Part shown: one piece after another, positions 9,918 through 19,387 of the stretch
How positions within the stretch are numbered: position 1 is the first letter of the stretch
How the letters are laid out: each line of letters opens with the position of its first letter
Source of the DNA: Budvicia aquatica DSM 5075 = ATCC 35567
GTDB lineage: Bacteria > Pseudomonadota > Gammaproteobacteria > Enterobacterales > Enterobacteriaceae
Length of the DNA: 47,154 nucleotides
Direction of reading: 5' to 3'
Assembly: GCF_000427805.1 (NCBI RefSeq)
Contig: NZ_ATYS01000042.1
Span: 181 to 47,334 of the forward strand
Made by a program: the position numbers and the translations under genes
The notes under the pieces: generated by a model
What the model saw: the letters and a program-made list of their open reading frames with translations, nothing else
Told to the model about the DNA's origin: nothing
The model's database searches: none

Positions 9918-10234
9918 GACGTCATCCCGTTTTTCAACCACTGCTATCCGGGATAAATAGAGTCCACTTCAACCAATTGATGACAAAATGATTCAATTCA
10001 GTTTTATCGTAAATTTCGTCCGCAAAAAGAATGTCGAAATATAATTTTTTTCTAGCGGCCGAGGGGCGATGTTTTTAAGCTCAATGGGCTCCGGGCCTAC
10101 CTTTCCTACGGGCGCTCCGGCGGCTTTCGCCGCTACGACCCCAACGGAAAGCTCTCCCTGCGTTTGACCCTTTTAAAACTAACATATTGTTGTATTTATC
10201 CCGGACAGTAGTGGTTTTTCAACGGGATGACGAC
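9918..10234. repeat. 317-bp element bounded by 42-bp imperfect inverted repeats
   Basis: The left arm 9918-9959 and the right arm 10193-10234 are inverted copies matching at 35 of 42 positions by hand count. Both contain GTCATCCCG and the core TCCGGGATAAATA. The interior is AT-rich to about 10050 and then a GC-rich block (10056-10170) with a GCGGC-TTTC-GCCGC hairpin. No ORF is evident. The right arm shares GGTTTTTCAACGGG and TGACGAC with the start of the tandem array at 77-97. It could be a non-autonomous (MITE-like) element or a composite of dispersed repeats. No target duplication is obvious. Confidence 0.65.
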
Positions 10235-10241
10235 ATTACTG

Positions 10242-10275
10242 CAAAGACAAAGACAAAGACAAAGACAAAGACAAA
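10242..10275 (+). repeat. Hexanucleotide tandem repeat (CAAAGA)n
   Basis: About 5.7 uninterrupted copies of CAAAGA just downstream of the trp terminator and next to the inverted-repeat element. Uninterrupted short repeats of this kind often vary in copy number between strains. Confidence 0.9.
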
Positions 10276-10289
10276 TTTGTTTTATCATT

Positions 10290-10333
10290 ACCAAAAAAAC
10301 GACCCATAGATAATCTACGGGTCGTTTTTTTAC
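10290..10333 (-). terminator. Terminator of the trp operon
   Basis: AAAAAAACGACCC ... GGGTCGTTTTTTT forms a long stem with an inner ATAGA/TCTA extension. A-run and T-run on both sides make it bidirectional in form. It lies about 20 nt past the trpA stop codon. Confidence 0.9.
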
Positions 10334-10351
10334 CGGCAACCACTGGCCATT

Positions 10352-11158
10352 TTATTTCTTAGTCGCAGCCTTCATATTGCGTACAAACTCAGTCAACTTT
10401 TCAAGCATAATTTTCGGTTGCTGATAACCTTGCTCGATAATTTTAACAATAGCTGAACCGGAAATTGCACCGGCAGCACCGCTGTCTAATGTCGCTTTAA
10501 CTTGTGATGGATCAGAGATACCAAAACCCTGAATTGCCGGTGCGGCGTTATAGTCACGGAGTTTGGTGACTAAGTGTTCCAGTGACTGAACCGCACGGTT
10601 TTCTGCACCGGTTACGCCCGCCCGGGAGAGCAGGTAGGTATAGCCGCGGCCGTGGGAGGCTATTTGGCGAATCAAGTCATCATCAGCATTTGGCGGGCAG
10701 ATAAAGATTGGCGAAATATTGTAGCGCTGAGCGGCAAGGCGGTAAGGGGCTGACTCTTCAAGGGGAACGTCGGCAATTAACACTGAATCGACACCCACTT
10801 TGGCGCACAGGGCGTAAAACTCATCAATACCGCGGGAGAATACCAGATTGGCATACATCAACAGTCCGATAGGGATTTGCGGATGTTTCTCACGGATTTT
10901 TGCCAGCAAGTCAAAACAAAGTGACGGCGTCACTCCTGCTTCAAATGCGCGCAGTGTTGCCGCCTGAATGGTCGGGCCGTCTGCCAGCGGGTCAGAGAAT
11001 GGAATGCCAATCTCCAGCGCATCGGCACCACCAGCAACCAGCGCATCGATAATTTGCAGTGAGAGTTCAGGGTTCGGATCGCCTAAGGTAACAAAAGGAA
11101 CAAAAGCGCCTTCGTTATTGGATTCAAGGCGTTTAAACAGCTGTTGATAACGATCCAT
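10352..11158 (-). CDS. trpA: Tryptophan synthase alpha subunit
   Basis: Cleaves indole-3-glycerol phosphate to indole and glyceraldehyde 3-phosphate; indole is channelled to TrpB. 268 aa, as in E. coli. The TIM barrel carries catalytic Glu49 ([11 protein letters not shown]) and Asp60 (LADGPT), and the phosphate loop residues GFGISDP and GAISGSAIV are present. It is the last gene of the trp operon; its ATG overlaps the trpB stop (TAATG), suggesting coupled translation of the alpha2beta2 partners. The operon terminator follows. Confidence 0.98.
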   Translation of the reverse strand: MDRYQQLFKRLESNNEGAFVPFVTLGDPNPELSLQIIDALVAGGADALEIGIPFSDPLADGPTIQAATLRAFEAGVTPSLCFDLLAKIREKHPQIPIGLLMYANLVFSRGIDEFYALCAKVGVDSVLIADVPLEESAPYRLAAQRYNISPIFICPPNADDDLIRQIASHGRGYTYLLSRAGVTGAENRAVQSLEHLVTKLRDYNAAPAIQGFGISDPSQVKATLDSGAAGAISGSAIVKIIEQGYQQPKIMLEKLTEFVRNMKAATKK

Positions 11159-12348
11159 TAGATTTCTCCCCGCTCTTTTAAAATATCGTGAACTGTAAAA
11201 ATGTCTTTATCACCGCGGCCTGACAGATTAACCACAAGGATCTGTTCTTTTTCCGGTTCTGCGGCAATCATTTTTAGGGCATAGGCCAGTGCATGAGATG
11301 ATTCCAGCGCCGGGATAATGCCTTCTCTGCGAGATAATAGCTGGAATGCATCCAGTGCTTCATCATCGGTAATTGAAACGTATTCTGCACGGCCAATACT
11401 GTTTAAGTGTGCGTGCTGAGGCCCGACTGACGGGAAGTCCAGACCGGCGGAGATTGAGTAAGACTCTTCAATTTGTCCTTCGCTGGTTTGCATCATTGGC
11501 GACTTCATGCCGAAATAGATACCAACCCGACCGTGTTTCAGCGGCGCACCGTGCTGACCGCTTTCAATGCCTAATCCGGCTGGCTCAACGCCAATCAGTC
11601 TGACAGACTGCTCTTCGATAAAATCAGCAAACATGCCAATGGCATTTGAGCCACCGCCAATGCAGGCAATAACCGCATCCGGCAGGCAATCCTCGCGCTC
11701 TTTCATTTGAGACTTGGTTTCTTCGCCAATCATACGTTGAAACTCACGTACGATCGTCGGGAACGGATGCGGGCCAGCGGCGGTGCCTAACATATAATGT
11801 GCTTTATCATAGTTGGCAGACCAGTCGCGCAGCGCTTCATTACAAGCATCTTTCAGCGTGGATGACCCGCTATGAACGGCGATGACTTCCGCTCCCATCA
11901 GGCGCATTCTGAACACGTTTGGTGACTGGCGCTGGATATCTTTGGCACCCATATAGATACGGCATTTTAGCCCTAACAGAGCACATGCCAATGCCGAGGC
12001 TACGCCGTGCTGACCGGCACCGGTTTCTGCGATGATTTCCGTTTTTCCCATGCGTTTAGCCAGTAGCGCCTGACCCAGAACCTGATTGGTTTTATGTGCG
12101 CCACCGTGAAGCAGGTCTTCACGCTTAAGATAGAGTTTAGTTTTGGTCCCGGCCGTCAGGTTACGACATAGCGTTAGCGGCGTAGGTCGACCTGCGTAGT
12201 TTACCAGTAAGTCCTGAAACTCGCGGTGGAAGGAAGGATCTCGCTGGGCACTGACAAAGGCTTCTTCAAGCTGATTCAGTGCAGGCATTAGAATTTGTGG
12301 TACATACATTCCACCAAATTCACCAAAATAGGGGTTGAGTAATGTCAT
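11158..12348 (-). CDS. trpB: Tryptophan synthase beta subunit
   Basis: PLP enzyme that condenses indole with serine to make tryptophan; partner of TrpA. 396 aa. The PLP lysine is Lys86 in [10 protein letters not shown], the glycine-rich phosphate-binding loop is IGGGSNAIG and the C-terminal PLP site contains [17 protein letters not shown] is the substrate carboxylate-binding loop. It is separated from trpC by 81 nt, the only sizeable gap within the operon. Confidence 0.98.
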   Translation of the reverse strand: MTLLNPYFGEFGGMYVPQILMPALNQLEEAFVSAQRDPSFHREFQDLLVNYAGRPTPLTLCRNLTAGTKTKLYLKREDLLHGGAHKTNQVLGQALLAKRMGKTEIIAETGAGQHGVASALACALLGLKCRIYMGAKDIQRQSPNVFRMRLMGAEVIAVHSGSSTLKDACNEALRDWSANYDKAHYMLGTAAGPHPFPTIVREFQRMIGEETKSQMKEREDCLPDAVIACIGGGSNAIGMFADFIEEQSVRLIGVEPAGLGIESGQHGAPLKHGRVGIYFGMKSPMMQTSEGQIEESYSISAGLDFPSVGPQHAHLNSIGRAEYVSITDDEALDAFQLLSRREGIIPALESSHALAYALKMIAAEPEKEQILVVNLSGRGDKDIFTVHDILKERGEI

Positions 12349-12376
12349 GTTATATTCCCTTGTCTTTCAATATTAT

Positions 12377-12412
12377 CCTCTTAATCCTGATGCAGTTTGG
12401 CGGACTAAGAGG
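12377..12412 (-). other. Hairpin in the trpC-trpB gap
   Basis: CCTCTTA and TCC (12377-12387) pair with GGA and TAAGAGG (12402-12412), giving about 10 bp with one mismatch and a 14-nt loop. No T-run follows. It might stabilise or process the mRNA between trpC and trpB; this is weak evidence. Confidence 0.35.
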
Positions 12413-12429
12413 TCGTTATTAGTTTTAAG

Positions 12430-13794
12430 TTAATAGTTACGTAATGTGCTGAATACGGCATTAATTTTGGTTATGTCTTTTATTCCGGGCGCCGTTTCAA
12501 CGCCGGAGTTAAAATCGAGACCTCTACAACCTAAGTCTGCTGCCACCCCGACATTGACGGGGTTCAATCCGCCGGCCAGCATCAGGTTATCAACCGGCTT
12601 ATCTTTGATTACTTGCCAGTCGAAGGCTTGGCCGGTGCCGCCGGCACCGTTGTCTAATAAATAGCGATCAACGTTGGTGTCATTAAGTTCCGGTAGCTGA
12701 TTCTCAATGCGCTGAGCTTTCCATATTTGGCAGCTTTTGGGTAAATGAGCCCGAAGATCGGCAATATAGGCCGCATCTTCATTGCCGTGCAGTTGAACAA
12801 CCGACAGGTGGAGTTTTTCGGCCGTCAGGCAAATGGTCTCACGGCGGGCATTGCTGAATACCCCGACCCAGCGCAGCGGAGCTCCGGCAATTACTTTTTG
12901 GGCCTGAACTAAGTCAATATAACGCGGCGACTTGCCGACAAAGATTAATCCACCATAAACTGCGCCGGCACGATAGGCGACTGCGGCGTCTTCGGGCTGA
13001 GTCAGGCCACAGACTTTATTATCACCCAATGTTACCCGGCGAACGGCAAGATCCAAATCAGGCTCAGACATCAGGGCACTGCCGATCAGGAAGCCGTTAG
13101 CATATTGGCTTAGTTCGCGAATTTGGTTGTAACTGTGAATACCCGACTCGCTGATCACAATCGTAGACTCAGCCAGGCGAGGTGCCATTGCGCGGGTACG
13201 ATTAAGGTCAATGGATAGATCCCGCAAATCGCGATTATTGATGCCAACAACGCGAGCCTGAAGGGCGATAGCCCGCTCCAGTTCACTTTCGTTACTAACC
13301 TCAGTCAGAACGCCCATATTGAGCGAATGGGCCACTTCAGCCAGAGCGATGTATTCATCATCATTTAATACCGATAACATCAGTAATACCGCATCGGCAT
13401 GGTAGAAACGGGCCAGATAAATCTGATAAGGCTCAATAATAAAATCTTTGCACAGTACCGGCTGATGAACCTGATTGCTGACCAGCGTTAAATAGTCAAA
13501 GTTACCCTGAAAATATTTCTCATCGGTCAATACCGAAATCACAGCGGCAAAGTCACGATAGCTTTCAGCAATAGCCCGAGGATCAAAATTTTGACGAATC
13601 AATCCTTTTGACGGCGAGGCTTTTTTGCATTCCAGAATAAATACCGCTTTATCACTGGTCAGTGCCTGATAAAAACTGCGCTCACTGGCAACGACTTTAT
13701 GTTGGAAGCTTTCCAGCGGCTGTTTTTGCTTGCGCTCGGTGACCCAAACTTGTTTGTCACGAACAATGCGCGTTAACACGGTTTCTTGCATCAT
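12430..13794 (-). CDS. trpC: Bifunctional indole-3-glycerol phosphate synthase / phosphoribosylanthranilate isomerase
   Basis: Fused TrpC-TrpF, 454 aa (E. coli TrpCF 453). The N-terminal IGPS barrel (1 to about 255) has FILECKKASPSKG, SVLTDEKYFQG, CKDFIIEPYQI, LTEVSNE, GINNRDL and VISESGI. The C-terminal PRAI barrel (about 256-454) has KVCGLTQPEDA, VQLHGNED and LDFNSGVE. It catalyses two consecutive steps: the Amadori rearrangement of phosphoribosylanthranilate, then ring closure to indole-3-glycerol phosphate. The gene abuts trpD (stop and start adjacent), so they are probably translationally coupled. Confidence 0.97.
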   Translation of the reverse strand: MMQETVLTRIVRDKQVWVTERKQKQPLESFQHKVVASERSFYQALTSDKAVFILECKKASPSKGLIRQNFDPRAIAESYRDFAAVISVLTDEKYFQGNFDYLTLVSNQVHQPVLCKDFIIEPYQIYLARFYHADAVLLMLSVLNDDEYIALAEVAHSLNMGVLTEVSNESELERAIALQARVVGINNRDLRDLSIDLNRTRAMAPRLAESTIVISESGIHSYNQIRELSQYANGFLIGSALMSEPDLDLAVRRVTLGDNKVCGLTQPEDAAVAYRAGAVYGGLIFVGKSPRYIDLVQAQKVIAGAPLRWVGVFSNARRETICLTAEKLHLSVVQLHGNEDAAYIADLRAHLPKSCQIWKAQRIENQLPELNDTNVDRYLLDNGAGGTGQAFDWQVIKDKPVDNLMLAGGLNPVNVGVAADLGCRGLDFNSGVETAPGIKDITKINAVFSTLRNY

Positions 13795-14796
13795 TTATCC
13801 TCTTGCGGCCAAGGCCGTTACTCTATCAAAAGCGACACCGCTGTGAATGACTTCCATTGCCTGCTGGGCGTTAATTCGCAGATCGTCTTGTCCGAATAGT
13901 CTTAGCAGTAAAGCCACGTTTGCTGCCACCGCTGAAGCGTGAGCCCGCTCGCCTTTACCTTGTAACAGGCGCGACAGAATGTCACGATTTTCTTCTGGCG
14001 AACCGCCCTCAAGTTCTGACAGTGAATGTTGCTGTAAACCAAAATCTTTATTGGTTAATTCATAACATTCAATTTTACCATCGCGCAGTTCAGCCACTTT
14101 AGTCGGAGCATGGATAGCAACTTCATCCATTCCGCCGCCGTGAACAACGGCAGCTTGCTGATAGCCTAATACTTTGAGGGTTTCAGCTATCGGGCGAACC
14201 AATTCAGGACTGTATACGCCAATCAGCGCTTTCTTTGGTCGAGCAGGATTAATCAGCGGGCCGAGTACGTTAAACAGCGTGCGTGTTTTTAGCTGCTGGC
14301 GTACCGGCATCGCATGGCGGAATCCGGTGTGATATTGCGGTGCAAACAGGAAACAAACGCCTAAATCATCCAGCGCTTTACGCGAAAGCTCTGCCGGCAT
14401 ATCTAATTTGATGCCCATGGCGGCCAGCAGGTCAGATGAACCTGAACGGCTGGATACGCTACGGTTACCGTGTTTAGCGATGCTGATGCCACAGCTGGCC
14501 GCGACAAAAGCGCTGGCCGTTGAAATATTGATACTGTTAGTTCCGTCTCCGCCGGTACCGACAATATCAGCAAAATCATATTCAGGGCGCGGGAATGGCT
14601 GAGCATCAGCTAGAAATGCGGCTGCGGCTCCGGCGATTTCATCCGGTGTTTCTCCGCGCACTTTCATGCTGATAAGCACTGCAGCCAGTTGTGATGGCTC
14701 TAACTCTCCGCGAGCAATGCTGCTGAAGAGTGTCTGGCTTTCCTGCTGAGTCAATGATTCGGCACGGTATAATTTATTAAGAATCGATTGCATCAT
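13795..14796 (-). CDS. trpD: Anthranilate phosphoribosyltransferase
   Basis: Transfers phosphoribose from PRPP to anthranilate. 333 aa, standalone, with [17 protein letters not shown] (PRPP-binding glycine loop), [15 protein letters not shown] and VHGGGMDE. In E. coli this domain is fused behind the TrpG glutaminase; here it is a separate gene 7 nt after trpG, as in Serratia and many other bacteria. It sits in operon order between trpG and trpCF. Confidence 0.97.
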   Translation of the reverse strand: MMQSILNKLYRAESLTQQESQTLFSSIARGELEPSQLAAVLISMKVRGETPDEIAGAAAAFLADAQPFPRPEYDFADIVGTGGDGTNSINISTASAFVAASCGISIAKHGNRSVSSRSGSSDLLAAMGIKLDMPAELSRKALDDLGVCFLFAPQYHTGFRHAMPVRQQLKTRTLFNVLGPLINPARPKKALIGVYSPELVRPIAETLKVLGYQQAAVVHGGGMDEVAIHAPTKVAELRDGKIECYELTNKDFGLQQHSLSELEGGSPEENRDILSRLLQGKGERAHASAVAANVALLLRLFGQDDLRINAQQAMEVIHSGVAFDRVTALAARG

Positions 14797-14803
14797 ATAT
14801 TCC

Positions 14804-15388
14804 TTATTGGTCCGCCAAAGCCCAGGACAATGTCTGGTTTAATAACCGAGCGCCCTGAGTAGTCAAAATTGATTCCGGGTGAAATTGAAAACCGCAAACG
14901 CGGTGACGATCGTGGCGAACGGCCATGACCATTTGGTTGTAATGAGCGTTAACCGTTAGCTCTGCCGGAACGTCGGTACCAACCAGAGAATGGTAGCGGG
15001 CAACCGGTAAAGGTGATGGCAGACCTTCAAACATGCCTAATCCGTCATGGGTGATAGGCGACGATTTTCCGTGCAGGATTTCGCCGGCCTGACCTACATT
15101 TCCGCCATAGGCTTGTACAATGGCTTGGTGACCCAGACAGATACCGATAATCGGTAATTTGCCTAATAGGGTAGTGAGAAGTTCAGGCATACAGCCTGCA
15201 TCCGACGGTTTTCCCGGACCCGGAGATAACATCAGAACGGGCTTATTCATGCCTTCAATCTGCCGAATGATTAGCTCTGCGGGCAGAGTATTACGATAAA
15301 CTGTGACGCTATGTCCGCTGGCCCGCAGTTGGTCAACCAGGTTGTAGGTAAAGGAGTCGATGTTATCGAGCAGTAGAATATCAGCCAT
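14804..15388 (-). CDS. trpG: Anthranilate synthase component II, glutamine amidotransferase
   Basis: Glutaminase subunit that feeds ammonia to TrpE, 194 aa. Class I amidotransferase with nucleophile Cys84 (IGICLGHQ), oxyanion loop SPGPGKP and the His/Glu of FQFHPESI. It starts [18 protein letters not shown]. Its start overlaps the trpE stop by one base (TGATG), consistent with coupled synthesis of the TrpE-TrpG complex. The unfused form contrasts with the TrpGD fusion of E. coli. Confidence 0.97.
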   Translation of the reverse strand: MADILLLDNIDSFTYNLVDQLRASGHSVTVYRNTLPAELIIRQIEGMNKPVLMLSPGPGKPSDAGCMPELLTTLLGKLPIIGICLGHQAIVQAYGGNVGQAGEILHGKSSPITHDGLGMFEGLPSPLPVARYHSLVGTDVPAELTVNAHYNQMVMAVRHDRHRVCGFQFHPESILTTQGARLLNQTLSWALADQ

Positions 15389-16950
15389 CAGAAAATCTCC
15401 CTTGCCTGATGAGCAGTAGCAATAGCCCGCAATACGGCTCTGGCCTTATTGCGGGTTTCATCGGCTTCTGCCTGTGGATTAGAATCTAAGACCACGCCGG
15501 CACCGGCCTGAATAGTTGCGATGCCGTCTTCAACGTAAGCGGAGCGGATAACAATACAGGTATCTAAATCACCATGAGCGGTGAAGTAACCCACGGCGCC
15601 GCCATAGCTACCACGACGAACGCCTTCATACTGGGCAATTAGCTGCATGGCTTTGACTTTAGGCGCTCCGCTGAGGGTGCCCATATTCATACAGGCCTGA
15701 TAGGCATGGAGAGCATCAAGATCGCTTCTCAATGTACCGACAACGCGCGAAACCAGATGCATAACGAAAGAGTAGCGGTCTACTTTAGTCAGGTCTGCAA
15801 CGTAGCGACTACCGGCTTCACAGATACGGGCCAGATCGTTGCGCGCCAGGTCAACCAGCATAATGTGTTCTGCCAGCTCTTTATGGTCGGTACGCATATC
15901 AAGTTCAAAGCGACTATCTAAATCTTTATCTAACGAGCCGTCAGCATGGCGTCCGCGCGGGCGAGTTCCGGCGATAGGATAAATTTCGATTTGGCGGTTA
16001 TCAGCCGAATATTTCAGTGCGCTCTCTGGCGATGCGCCAAACAGTGAGAAGGCTTCATCCTGCATAAAGAACATATAAGGGCTTGGATTATTCTCTTTTA
16101 GCGTTTGGTAGGCTGCCAGCGGTGAAGGGCAAGGCAAAGTGAAACGGCGTGAAGGAACAACCTGAAAAATATCACCTTGGTGAATAGCCTGCTGTAATTC
16201 ACGAACAATCCTGCCATATTCTTCATCACTGCGATCGCAGTTAAGCGCCATGTTTTCTAATACCGGGGCGGTGATGGTCGATGCCGGGCAGCTTAACTGA
16301 TGCTGGAGCTCGGCTAAGCGCTGTTGTAAACGCAGTTGTTCTGCATCATCCGGTGTAAACAGGCTGGCCTGTAAGCGGGAAATGCCATTCTGGTGATCGA
16401 GGGTTAATAATGTCTCTGCCAGATAGAAACAGAAGTCAGGACAGCGCCTGTCACTGGCTAATTCAGGTAAATCTTCGAAGCCGGCAACCAGGTCATAGGC
16501 AAACAGACCACCTAGCAGCATCGCATTACTTTGGTCTGCCGGAGTCGTTACCAGCGCCAGCAATTGGCGCAGGGAGTCAAATACTGAGGTTGATTTCAGG
16601 CGGGCATCTTCGTCCTGCATGGAATCAATGGTTGGATAAACCAGCCGCCGCTGTTGGTCAGAAATATGGTTTTCTACGCCGGCAGGTAATTGGTTATCTA
16701 ACAGGGATAACAATGAATTACCGTTTGGCGTTAACGCACGTAAGGTCACTTGACGACCTTCAGCGGAAATACGCAGTGCGCTGTCAATAACCAGTAAACT
16801 TTTTAAGTTTTGCTTGCTGTCGACTTCTGCTGATTCAAGCAGCAGCGTCGCAGGGCGATTGTGGCAGAGTTGAGAAAATATCGCCGTAGGATCGTTGCGG
16901 TAAGGCGTTTCTGCGGTTAATAGCTGCAATGTTGGTTTTACTGTTTGCAT
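15388..16950 (-). CDS. trpE: Anthranilate synthase component I
   Basis: Converts chorismate plus ammonia to anthranilate, the first committed step of the pathway. 520 aa, like E. coli TrpE. The N-terminal [11 protein letters not shown] (about 35-45) is the Trp feedback-binding segment. The chorismate-binding C-terminal half has [55 protein letters not shown] and [10 protein letters not shown]. It is first in the operon behind a leader peptide and attenuator. The ATG is about 60 nt after the attenuator hairpin. Confidence 0.98.
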   Translation of the reverse strand: MQTVKPTLQLLTAETPYRNDPTAIFSQLCHNRPATLLLESAEVDSKQNLKSLLVIDSALRISAEGRQVTLRALTPNGNSLLSLLDNQLPAGVENHISDQQRRLVYPTIDSMQDEDARLKSTSVFDSLRQLLALVTTPADQSNAMLLGGLFAYDLVAGFEDLPELASDRRCPDFCFYLAETLLTLDHQNGISRLQASLFTPDDAEQLRLQQRLAELQHQLSCPASTITAPVLENMALNCDRSDEEYGRIVRELQQAIHQGDIFQVVPSRRFTLPCPSPLAAYQTLKENNPSPYMFFMQDEAFSLFGASPESALKYSADNRQIEIYPIAGTRPRGRHADGSLDKDLDSRFELDMRTDHKELAEHIMLVDLARNDLARICEAGSRYVADLTKVDRYSFVMHLVSRVVGTLRSDLDALHAYQACMNMGTLSGAPKVKAMQLIAQYEGVRRGSYGGAVGYFTAHGDLDTCIVIRSAYVEDGIATIQAGAGVVLDSNPQAEADETRNKARAVLRAIATAHQAREIF

Positions 16951-17011
16951 GTGTATTTACGCCATTCTTATCAATATTACTGTTTCTTTATCAGCATGAA
17001 TTTCATGCATT

Positions 17012-17037
17012 AAAAAGCCCGCTGGGTGCGGGCTTTT
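17012..17037 (-). terminator. trp operon attenuator
   Basis: On the minus strand AGCCCGC-ACCCA-GCGGGCT followed by TTTT is nearly identical to the E. coli trp attenuator. The competing antiterminator arm GCGGGC lies at 17080-17085, overlapping the end of the leader ORF. The 1:2 pairing is TTGGTG (minus strand, 17106-17101, spanning the Trp codons) with CACCAA (17069-17064). High charged tRNA-Trp should favour termination here. Confidence 0.92.
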
Positions 17038-17084
17038 GGCTATTTGCTTTATCAGATGACAAATTGGTGCAAGTAGACCGCCCG

Positions 17085-17135
17085 CTAAGGGAGAAGTCGC
17101 CACCAACTGATTAAAACGATTTTTGTAGTCATCAT
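17085..17135 (-). CDS. trpL: trp operon leader peptide
   Basis: A 16-codon leader reading MMTTKIVLISWWRLLP with two adjacent Trp codons and a UAG stop, preceded by TAAGG 7 nt upstream of the first ATG. Ribosome stalling at the UGG pair when Trp is scarce would free the antiterminator. It is comparable to the E. coli leader [14 protein letters not shown]. The start could be either of two adjacent ATGs. Confidence 0.9.
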   Translation of the reverse strand: MMTTKIVLISWWRLLP

Positions 17136-17187
17136 GATATAACCTTATTTGTTGAGCATTAATCTAATCACATGCTTGTTGCATCTA

Positions 17188-17222
17188 CGTACTAGTAAAC
17201 TAGTTTAATGGATTGGTGTCAA
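17188..17222 (-). promoter_or_regulatory. trp promoter and TrpR operator
   Basis: On the minus strand TTGACA (17222 to 17217), 17-bp spacer, TTTACT (17199 to 17194). The operator palindrome AAACTAGTTTACTAGTACG (17206 to 17188) overlaps the -10 and matches the E. coli trp operator (AACTAGTTAACTAGTACG) almost base for base. It predicts repression by Trp-bound TrpR. Confidence 0.93.
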
Positions 17223-17409
17223 CTGTTTTGACATGAAAAATTTAAAAATCTTAGAAAATTTAAATATAAAGTGAAACCTGAGAATTAAAGGGGATAAATG
17301 CGGGTAAAGCTGAAACTAATCCGCGTTGGTACAGGGGAAATCTGGTATTATTCAAAACTCGTTTGGCGCAATGCGTCAGCCTATTCATTTTCTGCTAAAG
17401 AGCCCGCCC

Positions 17410-18795
17410 GTGAGCACAACATTATCATTTGCTAATTTACCGTTACCTGAAGAACAAATCGCTAATCTGAATGAACTAGGTTATGCACAAATGACGCCGA
17501 TCCAGTCAGCGTCATTGCCATTTATTTTGCAGGGTAAAGACGTTGTTGCTCAGGCTAAAACCGGTAGCGGTAAGACTGCTGCGTTTGGTATCGGCGTTTT
17601 GGCCGCTATTCAGGTTAATGTGTTTCGCACTCAGGCTTTGATTCTGTGTCCGACGCGGGAATTAGCCGATCAGGTCAGTAAAGAGATTCGCCGCCTTGCG
17701 CGCTTCACGCAGAATATTAAAGTTCTGACGCTGTGCGGCGGCCAGCCTATGGGGTTACAGGTCGATTCTCTTGCTCATCCGGCTCATATTATTGTTGGTA
17801 CGCCTGGGCGTATTCAGGATCATTTACGTAAAGGCAATTTGACGCTGAATGACCTCAGTATTCTTGTGCTGGACGAAGCTGACAGAATGCTGGATATGGG
17901 ATTCTCTGATGAAGTGAATGATATTATCAGCCAAACGCAGGAAAGCCGCCAGACGCTACTTTTTTCCGCGACTTACCCTGCTGATATTGAAAAAATGAGT
18001 GCGAGAGTCCAGCGCTCTCCTGAACGCATCAGCGTTGAAACGGCTGACGATCGGGTTCATATAGAACAGCAGTTTTTTGAAGTGAGTAAAAACGAGCGCA
18101 TTAGCCTGCTGCAAAAGTTATTGTCACATTACCAGCCGATGTCCTGCGTTATTTTCTCTAATACTAAGCGTGACTGTCAGGAGATCGCCGATACGTTGAG
18201 TCAAGCGGGTAACAGCGTACTGGCTTTGCATGGCGATCTGGAGCAGAGGGACCGCGAACGCGTACTGGTTCAGTTTGCTAACCAAAGCTGTCGAATTTTG
18301 GTCGCTACCGATGTGGCCGCCCGTGGCTTAGATATTAAAGAGCTGCCTTTAGTGATTAACTTCGAACTGCCTTTTGATCCTGAAGTATATGTTCACCGCA
18401 TTGGCCGTACTGGCCGGGCAGGGTTGGAAGGGATGGCAATCAGCTTCTGTACCGTAAATGAATTACAGCGGGCTCACGCGATTGAAGATTACCTGTCAGA
18501 ACCTCCGGTCTGGAAAGATCCGAAATCTATGGCTAACGTTGAAGTCACTACCATCGTTTCCGATATGCTAACTTTAAATATTGATGGTGGCCGTAAAGCT
18601 AAAATGCGACCTGGTGATATTTTAGGTGCCCTGACGGGGGATGCTGGATTGACCGCCGCGGAAGTCGGTAAGATTGCGCTGTTTGATACTCAGGCTTACG
18701 TCGCTATTCGTCGTAAAAGTGCGAAAACCGCCCTTGAGCGTTTACGTAACGGTAAAATCAAAGGTAAAAATTACCGCGTTTGGTTAATTAAATAA
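17410..18795 (+). CDS. dbpA: ATP-dependent RNA helicase DbpA
   Basis: DEAD-box helicase that binds hairpin 92 of 23S rRNA and acts in 50S subunit assembly. About 461 aa from the GTG at 17410 (VSTTLSFANLPLPEEQ), which matches the E. coli N-terminus and follows AAAGAG. The frame stays open upstream to a TTG at 17326, but that would add 28 residues not in the family. Q motif MTPIQSASLP, motif I AQAKTGSGKT, Ia PTRELADQ, DEAD box LDEADRMLD, SAT, and motif VI HRIGRTGRAG. The C-terminal RRM-like domain (about 385-461) with GGRKAKMRPGDILGALTG is the 23S-specific domain. Confidence 0.93.
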   Translation: MSTTLSFANLPLPEEQIANLNELGYAQMTPIQSASLPFILQGKDVVAQAKTGSGKTAAFGIGVLAAIQVNVFRTQALILCPTRELADQVSKEIRRLARFTQNIKVLTLCGGQPMGLQVDSLAHPAHIIVGTPGRIQDHLRKGNLTLNDLSILVLDEADRMLDMGFSDEVNDIISQTQESRQTLLFSATYPADIEKMSARVQRSPERISVETADDRVHIEQQFFEVSKNERISLLQKLLSHYQPMSCVIFSNTKRDCQEIADTLSQAGNSVLALHGDLEQRDRERVLVQFANQSCRILVATDVAARGLDIKELPLVINFELPFDPEVYVHRIGRTGRAGLEGMAISFCTVNELQRAHAIEDYLSEPPVWKDPKSMANVEVTTIVSDMLTLNIDGGRKAKMRPGDILGALTGDAGLTAAEVGKIALFDTQAYVAIRRKSAKTALERLRNGKIKGKNYRVWLIK

Positions 18796-18845
18796 CGCCT
18801 CTCTGATTCAGTGAAGCATTGCTAAATGTTATCGGCCTAAGATAT

Positions 18846-18871
18846 CGAATCCCGTTGTAAAACGGGATTCG
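18846..18871 (+). terminator. Hairpin downstream of dbpA
   Basis: CGAATCCCGTT-GTAA-AACGGGATTCG is a perfect 11-bp stem about 50 nt after dbpA. The following GGTTCTGATT lacks a true U-tract, so it may be an imperfect terminator or a REP-like palindrome similar to the hairpins in the array at 81-452. Confidence 0.45.
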
Positions 18872-19029
18872 GGTTCTGATTAAGACTTAACTTAACTTAG
18901 GTTACGGCAATTCTCCATTCCCCGAATGATTCTCCTCAACAATACATTTTACGATTTTTACTATGATTTCGCGTCCGGCTCTCATACCATGTCATCGGGT
19001 ATTCAGATGCATACAATAAGGAATTATCT

Positions 19030-19320
19030 GTGAGTGAAATAACTATCGTTGCAACATTAACTATCAAGGCGGATTACCAAGCACCGTTAATGGTTGAGTT
19101 AAAGAAACTGGTTGATAGCAGCAGGGCGGAAAACGGGTGTCTGCAGTACGATCTTCATCAGGATAACAAAAACCCGTTGGTTTATATTTTTATTGAGCGT
19201 TGGGCATCTCAGGCTATTGTGGATGTACATAATCAGTCCGAGCATTTTATTGCGTTTGGTCAGTTTGCCGCAGGAAAAATCGAATCGTTGGCGATTAACT
19301 TAATGACCAAGGTTTATTGA
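19030..19320 (+). CDS. ABM-domain putative quinol monooxygenase (YgiN/YcnE-like)
   Basis: A 96-aa single-domain protein of the antibiotic biosynthesis monooxygenase (ABM) superfamily, a dimeric alpha-beta barrel. It starts at GTG after ATAAGGA. Typical elements are the first strand ITIVATLTIKAD, the helix LMVELKKLVDSSRAENGCLQYDL, the strand VYIFIERWAS and the helix HNQSEHFIAF. It resembles B. subtilis YcnE more than E. coli YgiN. The substrate is unknown; quinol oxidation is only a family suggestion. It stands alone between dbpA and rne. Confidence 0.78.
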   Translation: MSEITIVATLTIKADYQAPLMVELKKLVDSSRAENGCLQYDLHQDNKNPLVYIFIERWASQAIVDVHNQSEHFIAFGQFAAGKIESLAINLMTKVY

Positions 19321-19337
19321 TTATTGGGCTGACAGGC

Positions 19338-19369
19338 ATAAAAAAACCCGCTAAGTGCGGGTTTTTTAT
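19338..19369. terminator. Bidirectional terminator between the ABM gene and rne
   Basis: AAAAAAACCCGC-TAAGT-GCGGGTTTTTT: a GC-rich stem with an A-run on one side and a T-run on the other, shared by two convergent genes. Confidence 0.92.
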
Positions 19370-19387
19370 TATCAGACAGTCGATGAA

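Noticed and set aside
17326..17409. 28-residue N-terminal extension of DbpA from TTG 17326
   Set aside because: DbpA homologues begin at the equivalent of GTG 17410 and the extension shows no family similarity.
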